Source: Budorcas taxicolor (lineage: Eukaryota; Chordata; Mammalia; Artiodactyla; Bovidae). Taken from it: a stretch of 64,000 nt of DNA. Under the pieces are notes generated by a model that ran no database searches, was not told the DNA's origin, and saw only the letters and a program-made list of their open reading frames with translations. The stretch covers positions 17,591,775-17,655,774 of the forward strand of contig NC_068935.1 in the NCBI RefSeq assembly GCF_023091745.1, read 5' to 3'. A program made the translations under genes and the position numbers. Shown here one piece after another: positions 46,500-57,831 of this stretch (position 1 is its first letter; each line of letters starts with the position of its first letter).

Positions 46500-46700
46500 C
46501 TGTTTTGGTGACTCAGACGGTAAAGAATCTGCCTGCAATGTAGGAATATCAGGCTCAATCCCTGGGTTGGGAAGATCCCCTGGAGAAGGGAATGGCTACC
46601 CACTTTTATTCTTGCTCGGAGAAGCCCATGGACAGAGGGGCCTGGCGGGCTACAGTCCAGAGCGTAGCAAACAGTCAGAGAAGACTGAGCGACTAAGCGC
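46500..46700 (+). mobile_element. Bov-tA SINE, sense
   Basis: GTGACTCAGACGGTAAAG through GAAGACTGAGCGACTAAGC, close behind the BovB 3' end. Confidence 0.92.
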
Positions 46701-48236
46701 TCAGGCATGCACAGGTGATCGAGATGAGAAGCAGTGAAGGTCTGATCTATGGTAGTAATTGCGGGAAGAGCATAGCAAATGAACTTCAGGTACATGAGGT
46801 CAAGTCTCCCCAAAACTAAGCCCAACTGAGACCGAAAGCAGATGCAAACAGTGAAATATACTGACATACTCCAGGTAATTTAAGTTCACCCAAGTTGTCT
46901 GTGCCCTATTTCACAGCTGCCTAGGTCTGCTTTCTCCTATTCAAGCTCACAAAGATGTTACTCATCAGATGAGCCTTTCAGGTTTTCCCACACCCTTAAA
47001 CACATTTGTTCCCAAAACTGATCAGCTTGAGATCAGCCTAATTGGTTCATCCTCTTCTGCAACACACCCAACCTTCAACTTCTCCTATCAATCTTGCCTC
47101 CTCAGGCCAGACATGTCTGATCCTACTCAGGCTGCTCGTGTAAACAAGATATAGGGCATTTTCAGGATGCCAGAAGATTCCCTCATGCCCCTTTCTAGGC
47201 AATACCACCACTTTCTTCAGAGAAAACCATTATTCTGGGTTCTATCACTGTTGTGGCCATTCTTCATATAAACTTCATATAAATAGAATCATAATGTACT
47301 GTGAAAGCTTCTTTCGTATAGCATAATTATCTGTGAATATAATTCACCCATATCTTTGCATGTAGCAGTTTATTCTTTTTGCTTGCTATGTAGCATTTCC
47401 TTGTATGAATATACCACAATTTATCTATTCTCCTGTTGATAGCCATTATAGTTGTTTCCAATTTGTGGGTCATTATGAATAGTGCTGACATGGGGTTTCC
47501 CAAATGGTTCAGCCAACATCACCTTACAGCAAAGCTTTTTTAACAAACTCTGCCCATGTTGTTCTGGGTAATTTTCTTGAATACTTGAAATCCCCCCTTT
47601 TTTTGGTTCTCTCTCTCTTGAAGTTCTGTTGTTCAAATGATGAATCACCTGGACTGACTCTTTAATACCCTTACCTTTTTGTTCCTATTTTTCATCTTTA
47701 AAAAACTGTTTGGAATTAGGTAGTAGTGATAGTGGCACAACATTGTTGTGAATATAATACCACCTAATTGCACACTCAAAAATGGTTAAAGCAACATTTC
47801 ATTATATATTATTTTACCACAATATTTTGGCCCCTCCAAAAATTCTACTTTCTGAGTAAGTTCCTCTACCAGTTCTTTCAATTTTCCATTTTAGCCATCA
47901 TATTTATAGTAAGAGCTGGGCTTTGTTTTCTATAATTACTTTTTCTGCAGCTCTCTGCTCTTTTTAATGGGAGTTTTCAAGTTTTTTTGTGAAAATTTTT
48001 TTATCTTACAGAACCAATTTACTCCAATTTGCTCTTTTCTCTAGTTTTCAAAGGTAATCCTTGCCTTCTCATCTAAGAAGAAAATACTAGCACTGACTGG
48101 GAGATCTAACAGTGTGGTTGTCTCTGAGGTAGAGGAGGTGGGAGGATGAGGGTAAGGGATAGCTTTCTTTCATGGACTTCATATGATAGCTGACTTTGAA
48201 CCTGTGCTTTCCAAAGAGTGGCTTGCAGACTCTCTA
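46701..48236. other. Intergenic interval with old L1 pieces
   Basis: 47170-47500 looks like antisense L1 (CTTCATATAAATAGAATCAT, GATAGCCATTATAGTTG), and 47740-47830 like an L1 3' tail (ACCACCTAATTGCACACTC). No gene. Confidence 0.5.
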
Positions 48237-48405
48237 GAGCTGTGCTACCCAGCATGGAGATGAAATGAAAAACTCAGTTCCTCAGTCACACTAACCACAT
48301 CTCCAATGCTTGATGGCCACACGTGACTAGTGGTACTATAATGGATAGCAGAGATACAAAACATTTCCAAACTCACGAGTCCCATCAGACAGCACTATCT
48401 TGTGG
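48237..48405. mobile_element. hAT-Charlie type DNA transposon
   Basis: GAGCTGTGCTACCCAGC at one end, CAGACAGCACTATC near the other, with TGATGGCCACACGTGACTAG and GAGATACAAAACATTTCC between, the pattern of MER-class hAT elements. Exact family not recalled. Confidence 0.65.
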
Positions 48406-48529
48406 GATCATGAAATCAGTGTAGAGGGTGACAACCAGCATTTAAATAGATGAAATAGCATCACTGGTCATCTCATTGTTTTTTTCCACATAAACATTGT
48501 CATAAAATATTGTTTCATATACACAGAAG

Positions 48530-48742
48530 CAGGGGCTTCCCAGGTGGCTCAGTATAAAGAAACGGTCTGCCAAGGCAGGAGATGCAAGTTTGATTGCTGG
48601 GTTGGGAAGATCCCCTGGAGAGGGAAATGGCAACCCACTCCAGTATTCCTGCCTGAAAAGTCCTATGGATAGAGAAGCCTGGTGGGCTACAGTCCATGGG
48701 ATCACAGAGTCAGACACAACTGAGGGACTGAGCACGAGCACG
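48530..48742 (+). mobile_element. Bov-tA SINE with exact 11-bp target-site duplication
   Basis: GGGCTTCCCAGGTGGCTC through ACTGAGCACGAGCACG; ATACACAGAAG at 48519-48529 and 48743-48753. Confidence 0.95.
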
Positions 48743-48753
48743 ATACACAGAAG

Positions 48754-49329
48754 TGTATGGTCACAGCATCGTGGATCATGTTTAAAAAAATAGAAAGCAC
48801 AGTTGAATTGTGTGTGCACAGCCATGCTTTTTAAGGAGAGAACATAGGAGTGACAGAAACTCTTGGTACCTAGTAGCATGGCATCATCTACAGCCTCATA
48901 TCCATATAGGAAACTTGGGACTGAGGGCATCTTAAAAAAACAAAAAATCACCTTGGGATAGCAAAATCACAATAAGAAAGCTAGATGTGATGGGACTTAG
49001 GGTCAATTACACTCCTTATTTCTTCTGTCATTCATTTTTCTCTATTTACAAAGGGCTTTTTTTTTTAAGTCCAGTCTTCCCCCTTTCTTTCTTTGATATA
49101 GGAAAAAGAAACTAAAGCTAAGGGAGTGTTATGAGATTTGTCCATGGCTACAAAACTAGTGACAGAGTGAGCCCAGGTCTCCTCACCTCTAAATCCAGAA
49201 CTCTCTCTACCAAGTCTTCAGGCGCTAGCAGTTCTTTGAGTCCCTGAGTGTGCCAGCCAATATGTTAAATAACTTGACTGATGAATGTTACCTGGATACA
49301 ACAATGATGATAACAGCTAACATATGTTT
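48754..49329. other. Unassigned intergenic interval
   Basis: 49090-49210 may be another decayed MIR (AAACTAAAGCTAAGGGAG, CAAAACTAGTGACAGAG). No gene. Confidence 0.4.
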
Positions 49330-49560
49330 TTGTTGGTGCTGGTAACATATGCTTACTATGTTTTAAACAATTTAACTCATTTTACCCTCACAACCATCCT
49401 ATTATCAATCAACCTCATTTTTCAGGAAGGAGAAATGCAGGGGAGAGATGTTAATGAACTTGCCCAGTCACACACCTAGTGAGTGGCAAAGCCAGGAAAT
49501 AGACTCAGGCAATGGTTCCCGGTCTCTAATACCATTTTATATACACCCTCATATAACTCA
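49330..49560 (-). mobile_element. MIR SINE, antisense
   Basis: AACTCATTTTACCCTCACAA, ACTTGCCCAGTCACACACC, AGTGAGTGGCAAAGCCAGG follow MIR reversed. Confidence 0.8.
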
Positions 49561-49902
49561 GGTAACTTAATTTCTCCCTAAATTTTAATTAGCCTGAAGG
49601 TAACAATTATTTATTAGCACATGCTAACAATCCACACAACATGACTATGTTTTGTCCCACAGTATCAGTGCTACAAAGGAATTTTACTCTATTAACTGTA
49701 TGAAAGTAACAGCTTTGGGTTCAATCCTCCAAACTAATGGATGTGATTTGTACAAACCAGGTTATCTGCTAATGCAATTCTATAAACCTAAAGATGAATA
49801 CTTTTGAAATACGTGTTTAAAAGTTTGGTTAACATTCCTCAAATTTGCAGATTTTATCCTGGCACATAATTAAGCACGAATTGACTTGATAACATGGGTG
49901 GA

Positions 49903-49908
49903 TTTATT
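49903..49908 (-). terminator. ACSL4: Candidate distal ACSL4 poly(A) signal
   Basis: AATAAA on the minus strand, about 2.8 kb past the stop codon. Confidence 0.4.
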
Positions 49909-50302
49909 TCTTAAGATTCGAGTGCAAACTTAAAAACGAGAACAAAGCTTTCATTCAAGGAAAACACGAAAATCTAAGTAACAATCCTGCAATCGTGCAT
50001 TTTAACAGAAAATACAAATATGAATACATTCTAATTTGTAACTACATTTGAAAATTAAAATATTTCTCTCCAAATCCCAAATACCCCACAATCTTTAATC
50101 TGTTTTCATCTTGCTATTCCAGAAACATCTGTAACATGCCATCAGGAAAATATAGGCAAAGATTATTAATCAATCTTTTATGACCACAGAAACATCATTC
50201 TTAACTTCTGACTGTTTGAATCATTCATCTGTATCTCAGTTCCAAAAAGTGATACAATTATACCTCCACTCCAGAAAAAAAAAGAATCAATACAAATATC
50301 AA

Positions 50303-50462
50303 GGAGGCAAGATACTTTCACATAATTAAAGCAAAAGTCACAGGTGTTTGACTTAGAAATGTACATACTTGTAGGAAATTTTGGAGGCAAGATCCTTTCA
50401 TGTAATTAAAGCAAAAATCACAGGTGTTCATCTTAGAAATGTACATACTTGTAGGAAATTTT
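50303..50462. repeat. 80-bp tandem duplication in ACSL4 3' UTR
   Basis: Copies 50303-50382 and 50383-50462 share GGAGGCAAGAT, TAATTAAAGCAAAA, TCACAGGTGTT and the exact CTTAGAAATGTACATACTTG; about seven mismatches by eye and no gaps. Confidence 0.95.
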
Positions 50463-50473
50463 TAAAGTACAAC

Positions 50474-50479
50474 TTTATT
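50474..50479 (-). terminator. ACSL4: Candidate ACSL4 poly(A) signal next to the tandem duplication
   Basis: AATAAA on the minus strand about 2.25 kb past the stop codon. Cleavage 10-30 bases further would fall at the edge of, or inside, the 80-bp duplication. Confidence 0.5.
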
Positions 50480-51205
50480 TGATGGCTGACATGTAATAAT
50501 AACAGTGAACGATTTAAACCAGTATAAAAATGTAGGATCAAAATCTTTAGGCTCAAATACTTGAAAAGTCACTATGAATATGGAAAGATCTGTTTACATA
50601 AACAAGTGTATTTTTTGATGAAAAATTGGGGGGTAGTGGCATCTCCCTGGTCCCTTAACAATATTTGGATTTTCACAAAGAATTAGCAGCACCCATCCTT
50701 AAGTGTTAATTACGTGTTTCTAAAGGACCCATACAACAGATTAGTTGGCAGTGTTCTAGCTTTTGGGAGATGGGAGTGGGTGGGGGTGCAAATATCTGAG
50801 TATGTATGCATGCACTCGCACATTTAAAATCACCATTCCAAAAGGGGGGGTCACATACTGAAAAAGTCTAAGTACATCATCCTTAGAGGGTCAACAGTGG
50901 GCCAGGAACAGCAGAAGCTGAATAGTAGTCTACTTGGTAAGAATGGTTTTTCACGCTTCAAAGGCAATTTGGGAAGAATGAGAATACTCACATACACATA
51001 ACTTCAGGGGGCCTTGCTTCAAATTTTACATTGCAGACACTGAACATTCTTTACAAAAACCTTCATTCTTGCTTATAATAACACCAGATGATTTTTCCTT
51101 TTTACCACCATATACATAACATTTAAATATTTTCTTTATAAATATTCTAGAGCAAAAAGAATGTGTTTTGTTGCAGTGGTGGCCCACAACTGTACAAAGC
51201 AATAT

Positions 51206-51317
51206 AAGCAACATATATATATATAGGCATATATATATGTATATATATAAAATGATTAAGAAAAAAGTGCAAAGAATAACAGTATTAAGAAGTTTTGTGG
51301 TTTTTTTTTTTTTTTTT
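51206..51317. repeat. TA-rich patch and T17 run
   Basis: 51206-51250 is TATATA-rich; 51301-51317 is 17 T, which is an A17 run in ACSL4 mRNA sense and a likely internal oligo-dT priming site. Confidence 0.9.
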
Positions 51318-52397
51318 ACAGTAACTATGGTTCAAGTGTGACTATATTTCAGGGATATATAATCCCAGATTTCAATTAAAGATTCAACAAGAAGCCCACA
51401 CACAAAGTTACTGCACAAATATCAGTCCCTTATTGAGTAACTTCCCTTCTCCCAAATCCAGCATTTCCAGTTTCTAAACTCTTCTTACAAACAGGAAAAA
51501 AAGTAGTAACAGTGTGTTCTTCCCTTTAACTTCCCCAAATTCATCCAAATTAATTAATCATTCATAGATTCAAACAAGATAGCAGGGAATTCATTTATCA
51601 TAATCTGCTTTGCTAAAATTAAAGCAAAATGCAATGCTTTTAGAAATACCAATTGATCAAGAATCAAATCGGCAACAGCAAACAGACCTTAAATTATGAG
51701 TGTGATTTAATATACTTTAAAATCAATCCCTGTTATTAAAGATAAATTCAGAGTCTAAATCCTTTCCCAGGTTCAATGCTATGCAAGGGTCAGGATAAGA
51801 AATACTCAGGATTTCATCACCTTTTCTAACAGAGAAAATGCTCCCACTAAAATTTGATTAAATTTCTATCATTTTAACTCTTGGTTTCAGTCTTATTTTG
51901 AACAGAGAAAGGCAATTTTCAGCATTTTGAAGATGTACTTTTATACTTAAGCCATTCAAATAATTACAGTTACTGATTTTCAATCTCCAAGTTTCAAACA
52001 ACAGTTCAATTTCCCTTTAAATGTATTACTAGATATTTTTTGGTGCATTTATATGTTTTTATTCTAACTTCAGGCACTGTAATTATTCACAATATTCTAA
52101 TGATTCTACGTCTAACCTACACAACAATTATGAATCCTAAAATGGTTTCCAATGTTTTTATTTGATTCCGTATATTACATTACAAATCAAGACAAATGGA
52201 AGAGAATTTTAAAGCCCTGCAGCACTTCTGCTTTGAGTAGTGTTAATACATTTTTTGGTCATGCTTAATATTTAAGCATCTTCTGAACTAGGAAGACAGT
52301 AGACGTTGGAAGTTGCAAATTTCCTCAAACTACATTCTACTCCAGCTCTAATTTATTTTGTTCAACATTAAATTTTTTTCTTTAATGAAACAAGTAT

Positions 52398-52445
52398 CAG
52401 TTCAGTTCAGTCGCTCAGTCGTGTCCAACTCTTTGCGACCCCATG
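52398..52445 (-). mobile_element. 48-bp BovB tail in ACSL4 3' UTR
   Basis: CAGTTCAGTTCAGTCGCTCA to GACCCCATG, the last bases of BovB in the ACSL4 sense direction. AGTAT flanks it at 52393-52397 and 52446-52450. Confidence 0.9.
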
Positions 52446-52721
52446 AGTATAATCTTAGGCTAATTTTTAAAAACAGAAGGTTTGTTCTAAAATTAATAAC
52501 ACAATTACAGGGAAATAACTTTTCAATTTCAGCTTCACTAGAACTATGGAAACTAATTAAAGTGGACTTAATCTCTTTTGGTTTTGATTTTTTGTTACTA
52601 TGTCTTTAGAACGATACACTTTACATTCTAACAGACAGTTCAATGATGCGAGGCTTAAAACTCTAGAACCAAAAAACCACCAAGCCACCTTCTGCACAAC
52701 TGTAAATACAAGATCAGCATT

Positions 52722-52879
52722 TTATTTGCCCCCATACATTCGCTCAATGTCTTTGAGGTAATGGTTCTTCAGTTCCTTCCTTTTCAGTTTGAAAGCATCA
52801 GTGACCAAACCAGTTTCAGGGGTCCACGGCTCTGGGCTTAAGCGAACCTTGATTGGAATTTCAAATCGCTCCAGTTTCA
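52722..52879 (-). CDS. ACSL4: ACSL4 terminal coding exon
   Basis: Last coding exon of long-chain acyl-CoA synthetase 4, which activates arachidonate and other long-chain polyunsaturated fatty acids to acyl-CoA with ATP at ER-type and related membranes, supplying phospholipid remodelling and influencing ferroptosis sensitivity. After the acceptor TTCAG the exon starts TGAAACTGGAGCG; its first two bases complete the Met codon begun by the A at the end of the previous exon. It encodes KLERFEIPIKVRLSPEPW, PETGLVTDAF, KLKRKEL and ends MYGGK then TAA. PETGLVTDAFKLKR is the C-terminal lysine-containing motif of adenylate-forming enzymes. A frame continuing further upstream into the intron is spurious. 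Length (158 bases coding) and ending match mammalian ACSL4. Confidence 0.96.
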
Positions 52880-53140
52880 CTGAAGTGAGAAGTGTAGGGG
52901 CAGGGAGAGGAAAGGGAGGAAAGGAGAGGGGGAAGAGCACGAGAAAGAAACAATTAATAAAACATGAATTTTGCAGGATTTAGATGATGCAGGTGATGAG
53001 ATAAACTTACTTAATGGTATGTTATAGTTAATTAATAATACCACCACCTTATAATTTCATTTTATACTTCTCAAAGTACACATCAATTGTTTCAGTTGTA
53101 TGGTTTTGGTCTATGCAGTTTTTTTCCCTAATATATATGT

Positions 53141-53409
53141 CCCCAGGCGATGTAGTGGTAAAGAATCTGTCTGCCAATGCAGGAGACGCAGGTTCTATCC
53201 CTGGCTCAGGAAGATTCCCCAGACAAGGGCATGGTGACCCACTCCAGTATTCTTGCCTGGAGAATCGCATGGACAGAGGAGCCTGGCGGGCTACAGTCCA
53301 TGGGGTTGCAAAGAGTCAGACATGACTGAGTACACACACACACACACACACACATACACACACACACACACACACGTCCATGGGGTTGCAAAGAGTCAGA
53401 CATGACTGA

Positions 53410-53451
<42 letters not shown>
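53141..53451 (+). mobile_element. Bov-tA SINE with duplicated tail and two (AC)n arrays
   Basis: SINE body from GGCGATGTAGTGGTAAAG to 53330. Its last 35 bases, 53296-53330, are repeated exactly at 53376-53410, each copy followed by an AC array (53331-53375 and 53412-53451). Confidence 0.95.
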
Positions 53452-53452
<1 letters not shown>

Positions 53453-53469
53453 GTGTAGACACCCTCCTA

Positions 53470-53800
53470 TTTAGAGTCTATCTGCTGCCCCCTCTGCCTG
53501 GAATGGCCTTCCCTATTGTAGCTGCACAGCTCGCTTCCTTACTTCATCCAAGTGTGTGTTCAAATGTCACCTCCTCAGAGAGGACTTCCCTGACCACTCC
53601 TAACAAAACAGAAGTCCCTTTGTCTCTCTGTATCCCCTTATGCTATCTTTTCTTCAAAATACTTATCACCACCCCATACATTGTATAGGTGTCTCACTTA
53701 TTAAAATGTAAGCTTCATGAAAGCAGGGGCTTTGTTCTATTCACTGCCATTCACAGGCTACATTGAGCCCTCAAGAAGCACATACATATTTATTCACTCA
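53470..53800 (+). mobile_element. L2 LINE 3' end, sense
   Basis: CCCCTCTGCCTGGAATGGCC, CAAATGTCACCTCCTCAGAG, GAGGACTTCCCTGACCAC and ATGTAAGCTTCATGAAAGC follow the L2 3' end closely. Confidence 0.88.
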
Positions 53801-54430
53801 TTCCACAGAAAATTAGCCTCTAGATAACTGTTCTTCAGAAACTTTATTATAATTCAAATAATCAAAAGGGGGTTGTGAATTTCATACTTTTAAACGATAT
53901 AAGAACTGATGTAGCACATAATGGGTTTGAGTTAGACAACACTTGAAAGAAATATAAGAAAATGGTGAAAATAAAGAGAAGCAATCAATATAGTACTCAA
54001 TGATTTTAAATCTCAGTAAGTTATAGTCAGTCAAGTTACTTGTATTAATACAACGTCTTCTTTAAGATTCTGAAGGCTCACTACTAACAGTGATGTTAAT
54101 CTACAGATGAGCTTTATTTTATATGCTATTATTTAAAACAGCAGTTTTGAAGACACAAACATCCACATGCTTTCAAACTACTACAAACAGCCTTAGGTAA
54201 CTTTAGGGATAACTTGGTTTTAGTGATAGGCACAAGGAACTCAAATTCAATGAAGCTTTTGTTATAAGGCTAGTCTAAGTTTTATGAAAGCTTGGTTGAA
54301 TTAGTGAGTTTCTCATTAAAATAAGAGAAAAATATAAAGCTGAGTATGAAAAGTAATCTTTTGAACTACTTGAAACCAACTTCCTAAAAGTGATGCCTAA
54401 AAAGGTAAATAAAAGGATATGAAACTTGTT

Positions 54431-54647
54431 TCCCTGGTGGCTTCCCTGGTTGCTAAGATGGTAAAGAATCCACCTGCAATGCAGGAGATCCAGATTTGAT
54501 CCCTGGGTCAGGAAGATCCCCTGGAGGAGGGCATGGCAACACTCTCCAGTATTCTTGCCTTGAGAATTCCATGGACAGAGGAGCCTGGCAGGCTATAGGC
54601 GATGGGGTCGCAAAGAGTCGGACATGACTGAGCAACTAACACTATCA
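54431..54647 (+). mobile_element. Bov-tA SINE with 9-bp target-site duplication
   Basis: CTTCCCTGGTTGCTAAGATG through CATGACTGAGCAACTAAC; AAACTTGTT at 54422-54430 and 54648-54656. The first bases are doubled (TCCCTGGTGGC then TTCCCTGGTTGC). Confidence 0.95.
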
Positions 54648-55093
54648 AAACTTGTTCAAATTAACTGTATTTACGCTGATGATACATTACAGCTCAGTTA
54701 CACAGAGGTCCCTGAAATAAGGCCAAATTTGAATTTCAAGGGAATAACTCAAGTATTGATCAGGCGCCAGAACCTTTTTTTTTGTATTACTTTCCCTACT
54801 TACCTAGGTCCTACTCCAGAAACACTGACAACAATGAGACAAAACAGGCATATTATTTCAATTGCACACAAGCAAATAAAGCATATATATATTTTAAATG
54901 CTGCATCAGAGGTTTCCAAGTTTTGGAAATGCCTAAATATTATCTAGTACCACAAGTTATAGAGAACAACAGGCAATCACACAGTTTCCTATAAAAAGTA
55001 AAAGTTGCCAACAAGTGAAAAAGATTAGGGGAAGAGAAAAAGACAATTTTAATCATGGCATTTTATCAGAATTACCTAGGACATTATGAAATG

Positions 55094-55112
55094 TGACCTG
55101 CAGGGGGCAGCA
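55094..55112 (+). promoter_or_regulatory. CTCF-like motif in ACSL4 last intron
   Basis: TGACCTGCAGGGGGCAGCA matches YGRCCASYAGRKGGCRSYR at 18 of 19 positions. Non-repeat sequence. Binding is not shown. Confidence 0.6.
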
Positions 55113-55303
55113 AATGTCAGGTTTTTTAGCCAGTGATTAATTGTCAAATCACCCCAAAACAATTATTTTGCATTCTTATCAATACCTTGCACTTATATTT
55201 AAAACATGAAGAGGCCTGCTGTGAACAATGCATGATTTCAGGCAGATTTAGCTGAGACCAATCAAAACTATTTCATACTTTTTTGCCTTAGTCTCTGAAA
55301 TTA

Positions 55304-55504
55304 GGGCTTCTTTGGTGACTCAAAAGTTAAAGAATGGGAGACCCAGGTTCTATCCCTGGGTTGGAAAGATCCCCTGGAGAAGGGAATGGTTACCCACTCC
55401 AGTATTCTTGCCTGGAGAATCCCATGGACAGAGGAGCCTGGTGGGCTACAGTCCATGGGGCCACAAAGAATCAGACACAATTGAGAGAGTAACACTTTCA
55501 CTTT
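55304..55504 (+). mobile_element. Bov-tA SINE with 9-bp target-site duplication
   Basis: GGGCTTCTTTGGTGACTC through GAGAGAGTAACACTTTCACT; CTGAAATTA at 55295-55303 and 55505-55513. The head lacks bases between A and B boxes. Confidence 0.94.
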
Positions 55505-56268
55505 CTGAAATTATAATCTGAAGCAAAAGATTAGTAAAATAAATCTTTTGTGGCACAGACAAGCTCATGACTTATACAGACTTAACTCATGATTACTGTT
55601 CATTAACCAAATCATGAACTGTTCAGTTTCATGTCTATTCCAAACATAGGAAAGTTATGTAGATGTATTAGGTCCTAGAATTTTATTCCATTTTTCAGCC
55701 TGAAAAACTTCCCCCATTATTGCTTTCACACAGTTAAATATTCAATGATGAATTATTCAAGTCACATTCTAGTCCATTAGTACTTTGAGAGTGACTAACA
55801 GCCTCTCCTATTGACTGAAATTGTTTTTAAAATACTACATTTAAAGAAAAAAATGAGGATTTGTGTCAAAGAAAATTCTGGAAGCCTGGTGATATTAACA
55901 TAAAAAGTGTGATATGTCAATAATACTATAACAAAACCAACTTTAAGAAAAAATTAAGCCACTGTCTTTATGCTTATAAAGTAACATACTTTTTAGATTA
56001 TGTTAATAACTGTTATCCAAAACTTTACAGTGACCAGAGTTAACTAGAAGAATGTTCTTCTTAGGGGAAATAGTTTTTTAACTTCAACTTGCTAACAAAC
56101 GTTGCAAACTCTTTATTTAAACCAAAGTGGAACTTAAGTAGGTAATCTAAAAAAATAAGAGTACCCTAGCTAGGGAAATAGGTGTGCTCATGTATCTCTA
56201 ACAGGAGTATAAACTAGTCCAATTTTTCTGGGGGAAGAGGGAGTTATTTCGCAACATAAGGTAAACCA

Positions 56269-56474
56269 GGTATGTGTGCTAAGTTGCTTCTGACTCTGTG
56301 CGATCCTATGGAGTACAGCCTGCCAGGCTCCTCTGTCCATGGGATTCTCCAGGCAAGAATACTGGAGTGGATTGTCATGCCCTGCTCCAGGGAATCTTCC
56401 TGACACAGAACCTTCGTCTCATGTCTCCTGCACTGACAGGCAGACTCTTTACCACTAACGCCACCTGGGAAGTC
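56269..56474 (-). mobile_element. Bov-tA SINE with exact 12-bp target-site duplication
   Basis: GTGTGCTAAGTTGCTTCTG through ACGCCACCTGGGAAGTC; TAAGGTAAACCA at 56257-56268 and 56475-56486. Confidence 0.95.
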
Positions 56475-56533
56475 TAAGGTAAACCATAAGCCTTTAAAAT
56501 AGAATTTTCCCTAACTCAGAAATTTCATTTCTA

Positions 56534-56838
56534 GGGCTTCCCTGGTGGCTCAGTGGTAAAGAATCCATCTGGCAATGCAGGAGACACAAGTGCACTCCCT
56601 GGTCTGGAAAGATCCCACATGCCTCAGAGCAACTAAGCCCAGGCACCACAACTATTGAGCCTGTGCTCTAGAGACCAGGGACTGCAGCTACTGAAGCCCA
56701 TTGCCGAGAGCCTGTGCACTGCAACGAGAGAAGCCACTGCAGGGAGAAGACCCCACTTGCTGTAACTAGACAAAGCCCACACACAGCAATAAAGACCCAG
56801 CGCAGGCAAAAAGAAATAAATAAAATTATTTTAAAAAA
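56534..56838 (+). mobile_element. CHR-type SINE, full length
   Basis: tRNA-like head GGGCTTCCCTGGTGGCTCAG followed by a CHR-type body: GAGCAACTAAGCCCAGGCAC, CACAACTATTGAGCCTGTG, AACGAGAGAAGCCACTGC, AAGACCCAGCGCAGGC, then an AAATAA-rich tail. Confidence 0.85.
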
Positions 56839-57609
56839 AGAAATTCAATGGCTAAGGATTCATACTAATAAAATAATTACATAAAAAATAAATTGACTGG
56901 GAGGCGAGAACAGGTGGGGGTCTATTTGTTTAACAGTAGAGGGAAAAAGTCTAACAAGTAGACACTCCTACCCTGGAATACTATTTAGCTAAAAAAAAAT
57001 GGTAATGCAATTCTATATCTACTGACTTAGAAGAAAGTAGATGACATTGATACATTAAGTATATATACCAGAATGTAATGTCACCATCCAAAGGTAACTA
57101 CTATCAAGTGATTTTTGCTTCCTCCTTTAAATTTTCTGTATTGTCCAGTAGTTTAGAATGAATATAGGAAACTTGTCCTCAGAAAAATGATATTTTCATT
57201 TTTTGGAGGGAAGGTAACAGGTTAAACTAGGTTAACAGCTTCCAATTAAGCATGCAGAGTACACAGTTTATACAGGTTCCCCTGGAAAATAAACAGTTTG
57301 AAAATAATTTTTATATTAAAAAGGTATTAACCTCACAGGAAAAAAAACGGAATCACGAGAAAGAGGACAGTGGGTGAGAGGACTCAAGAAAATCTTATAA
57401 GACCAAAAGCAAATGGGCTAAAAAGCTAACTGCTGACATTGAAGGACACTGACAGAGGCAAACCGACTTCCCAAGCCCATAGACAGAAGCTACAGGGGCC
57501 AAAGAAAGAGATGAGAGGCACACTGAAAACAGGAGGGCTGACCCCCGCCTCCTCAGAGGACAGTTCTCTCTTACTCTGCTCGTCCCCAACCAGGCTGGAG
57601 ATAGGTGTG

Positions 57610-57831
57610 CATGTGTGCTAAGTTGCTTCAGTCATGTCCAATTCTTTGTGACCCTATGGATTGTAGCCCCCCAGGCTCCTCTGTCCATGGGATTCTCCAG
57701 GCAAGAATATAGGAGGGGGTTGCCATGCCTTCCTCCATCGGATCTTCCCAACCCATGGATCAAACCTGCATTTCTTAAGTCTCCTGCATTGGCAAATGGG
57801 TTGTTTATCACTAGTGTCACCTGGGAAGCCC
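57610..57831 (-). mobile_element. Bov-tA SINE, antisense
   Basis: GCTAAGTTGCTTCAGTCATG through TGTCACCTGGGAAGCCCC. Confidence 0.94.

Larger units (their letters stand above)
49885..52721 (-). other. ACSL4: ACSL4 3' untranslated region (far end uncertain)
   Basis: An AT-rich, almost repeat-free stretch directly follows the ACSL4 stop codon on the minus strand, consistent with the long 3' UTR known for this mRNA. Two canonical AATAAA signals could end it: 50479-50474 (UTR about 2.25 kb) or 49908-49903 (about 2.8 kb). Inside lie an 80-bp tandem duplication, a TA-rich patch, an A17 run on the mRNA sense and a 48-bp BovB tail. An AATAAA also overlaps the stop codon (52727-52721), but using it would leave almost no UTR. 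Confidence 0.65.

Noticed and set aside
52722..52940. ATG at 52940 as the start of a 72-residue gene
   Set aside because: The region above 52879 is intron; the acceptor TTCAG and phase with the exon at 59111 show it is the last ACSL4 exon.
53296..53451. Repeat-spacer-repeat layout resembling a small CRISPR array
   Set aside because: The repeats are a duplicated SINE tail and the spacers are AC microsatellite; the genome is mammalian.
53485..53505. Possible CTCF motif GCTGCCCCCTCTGCC on the minus strand
   Set aside because: Part of a conserved L2 word and mismatched at several consensus positions.
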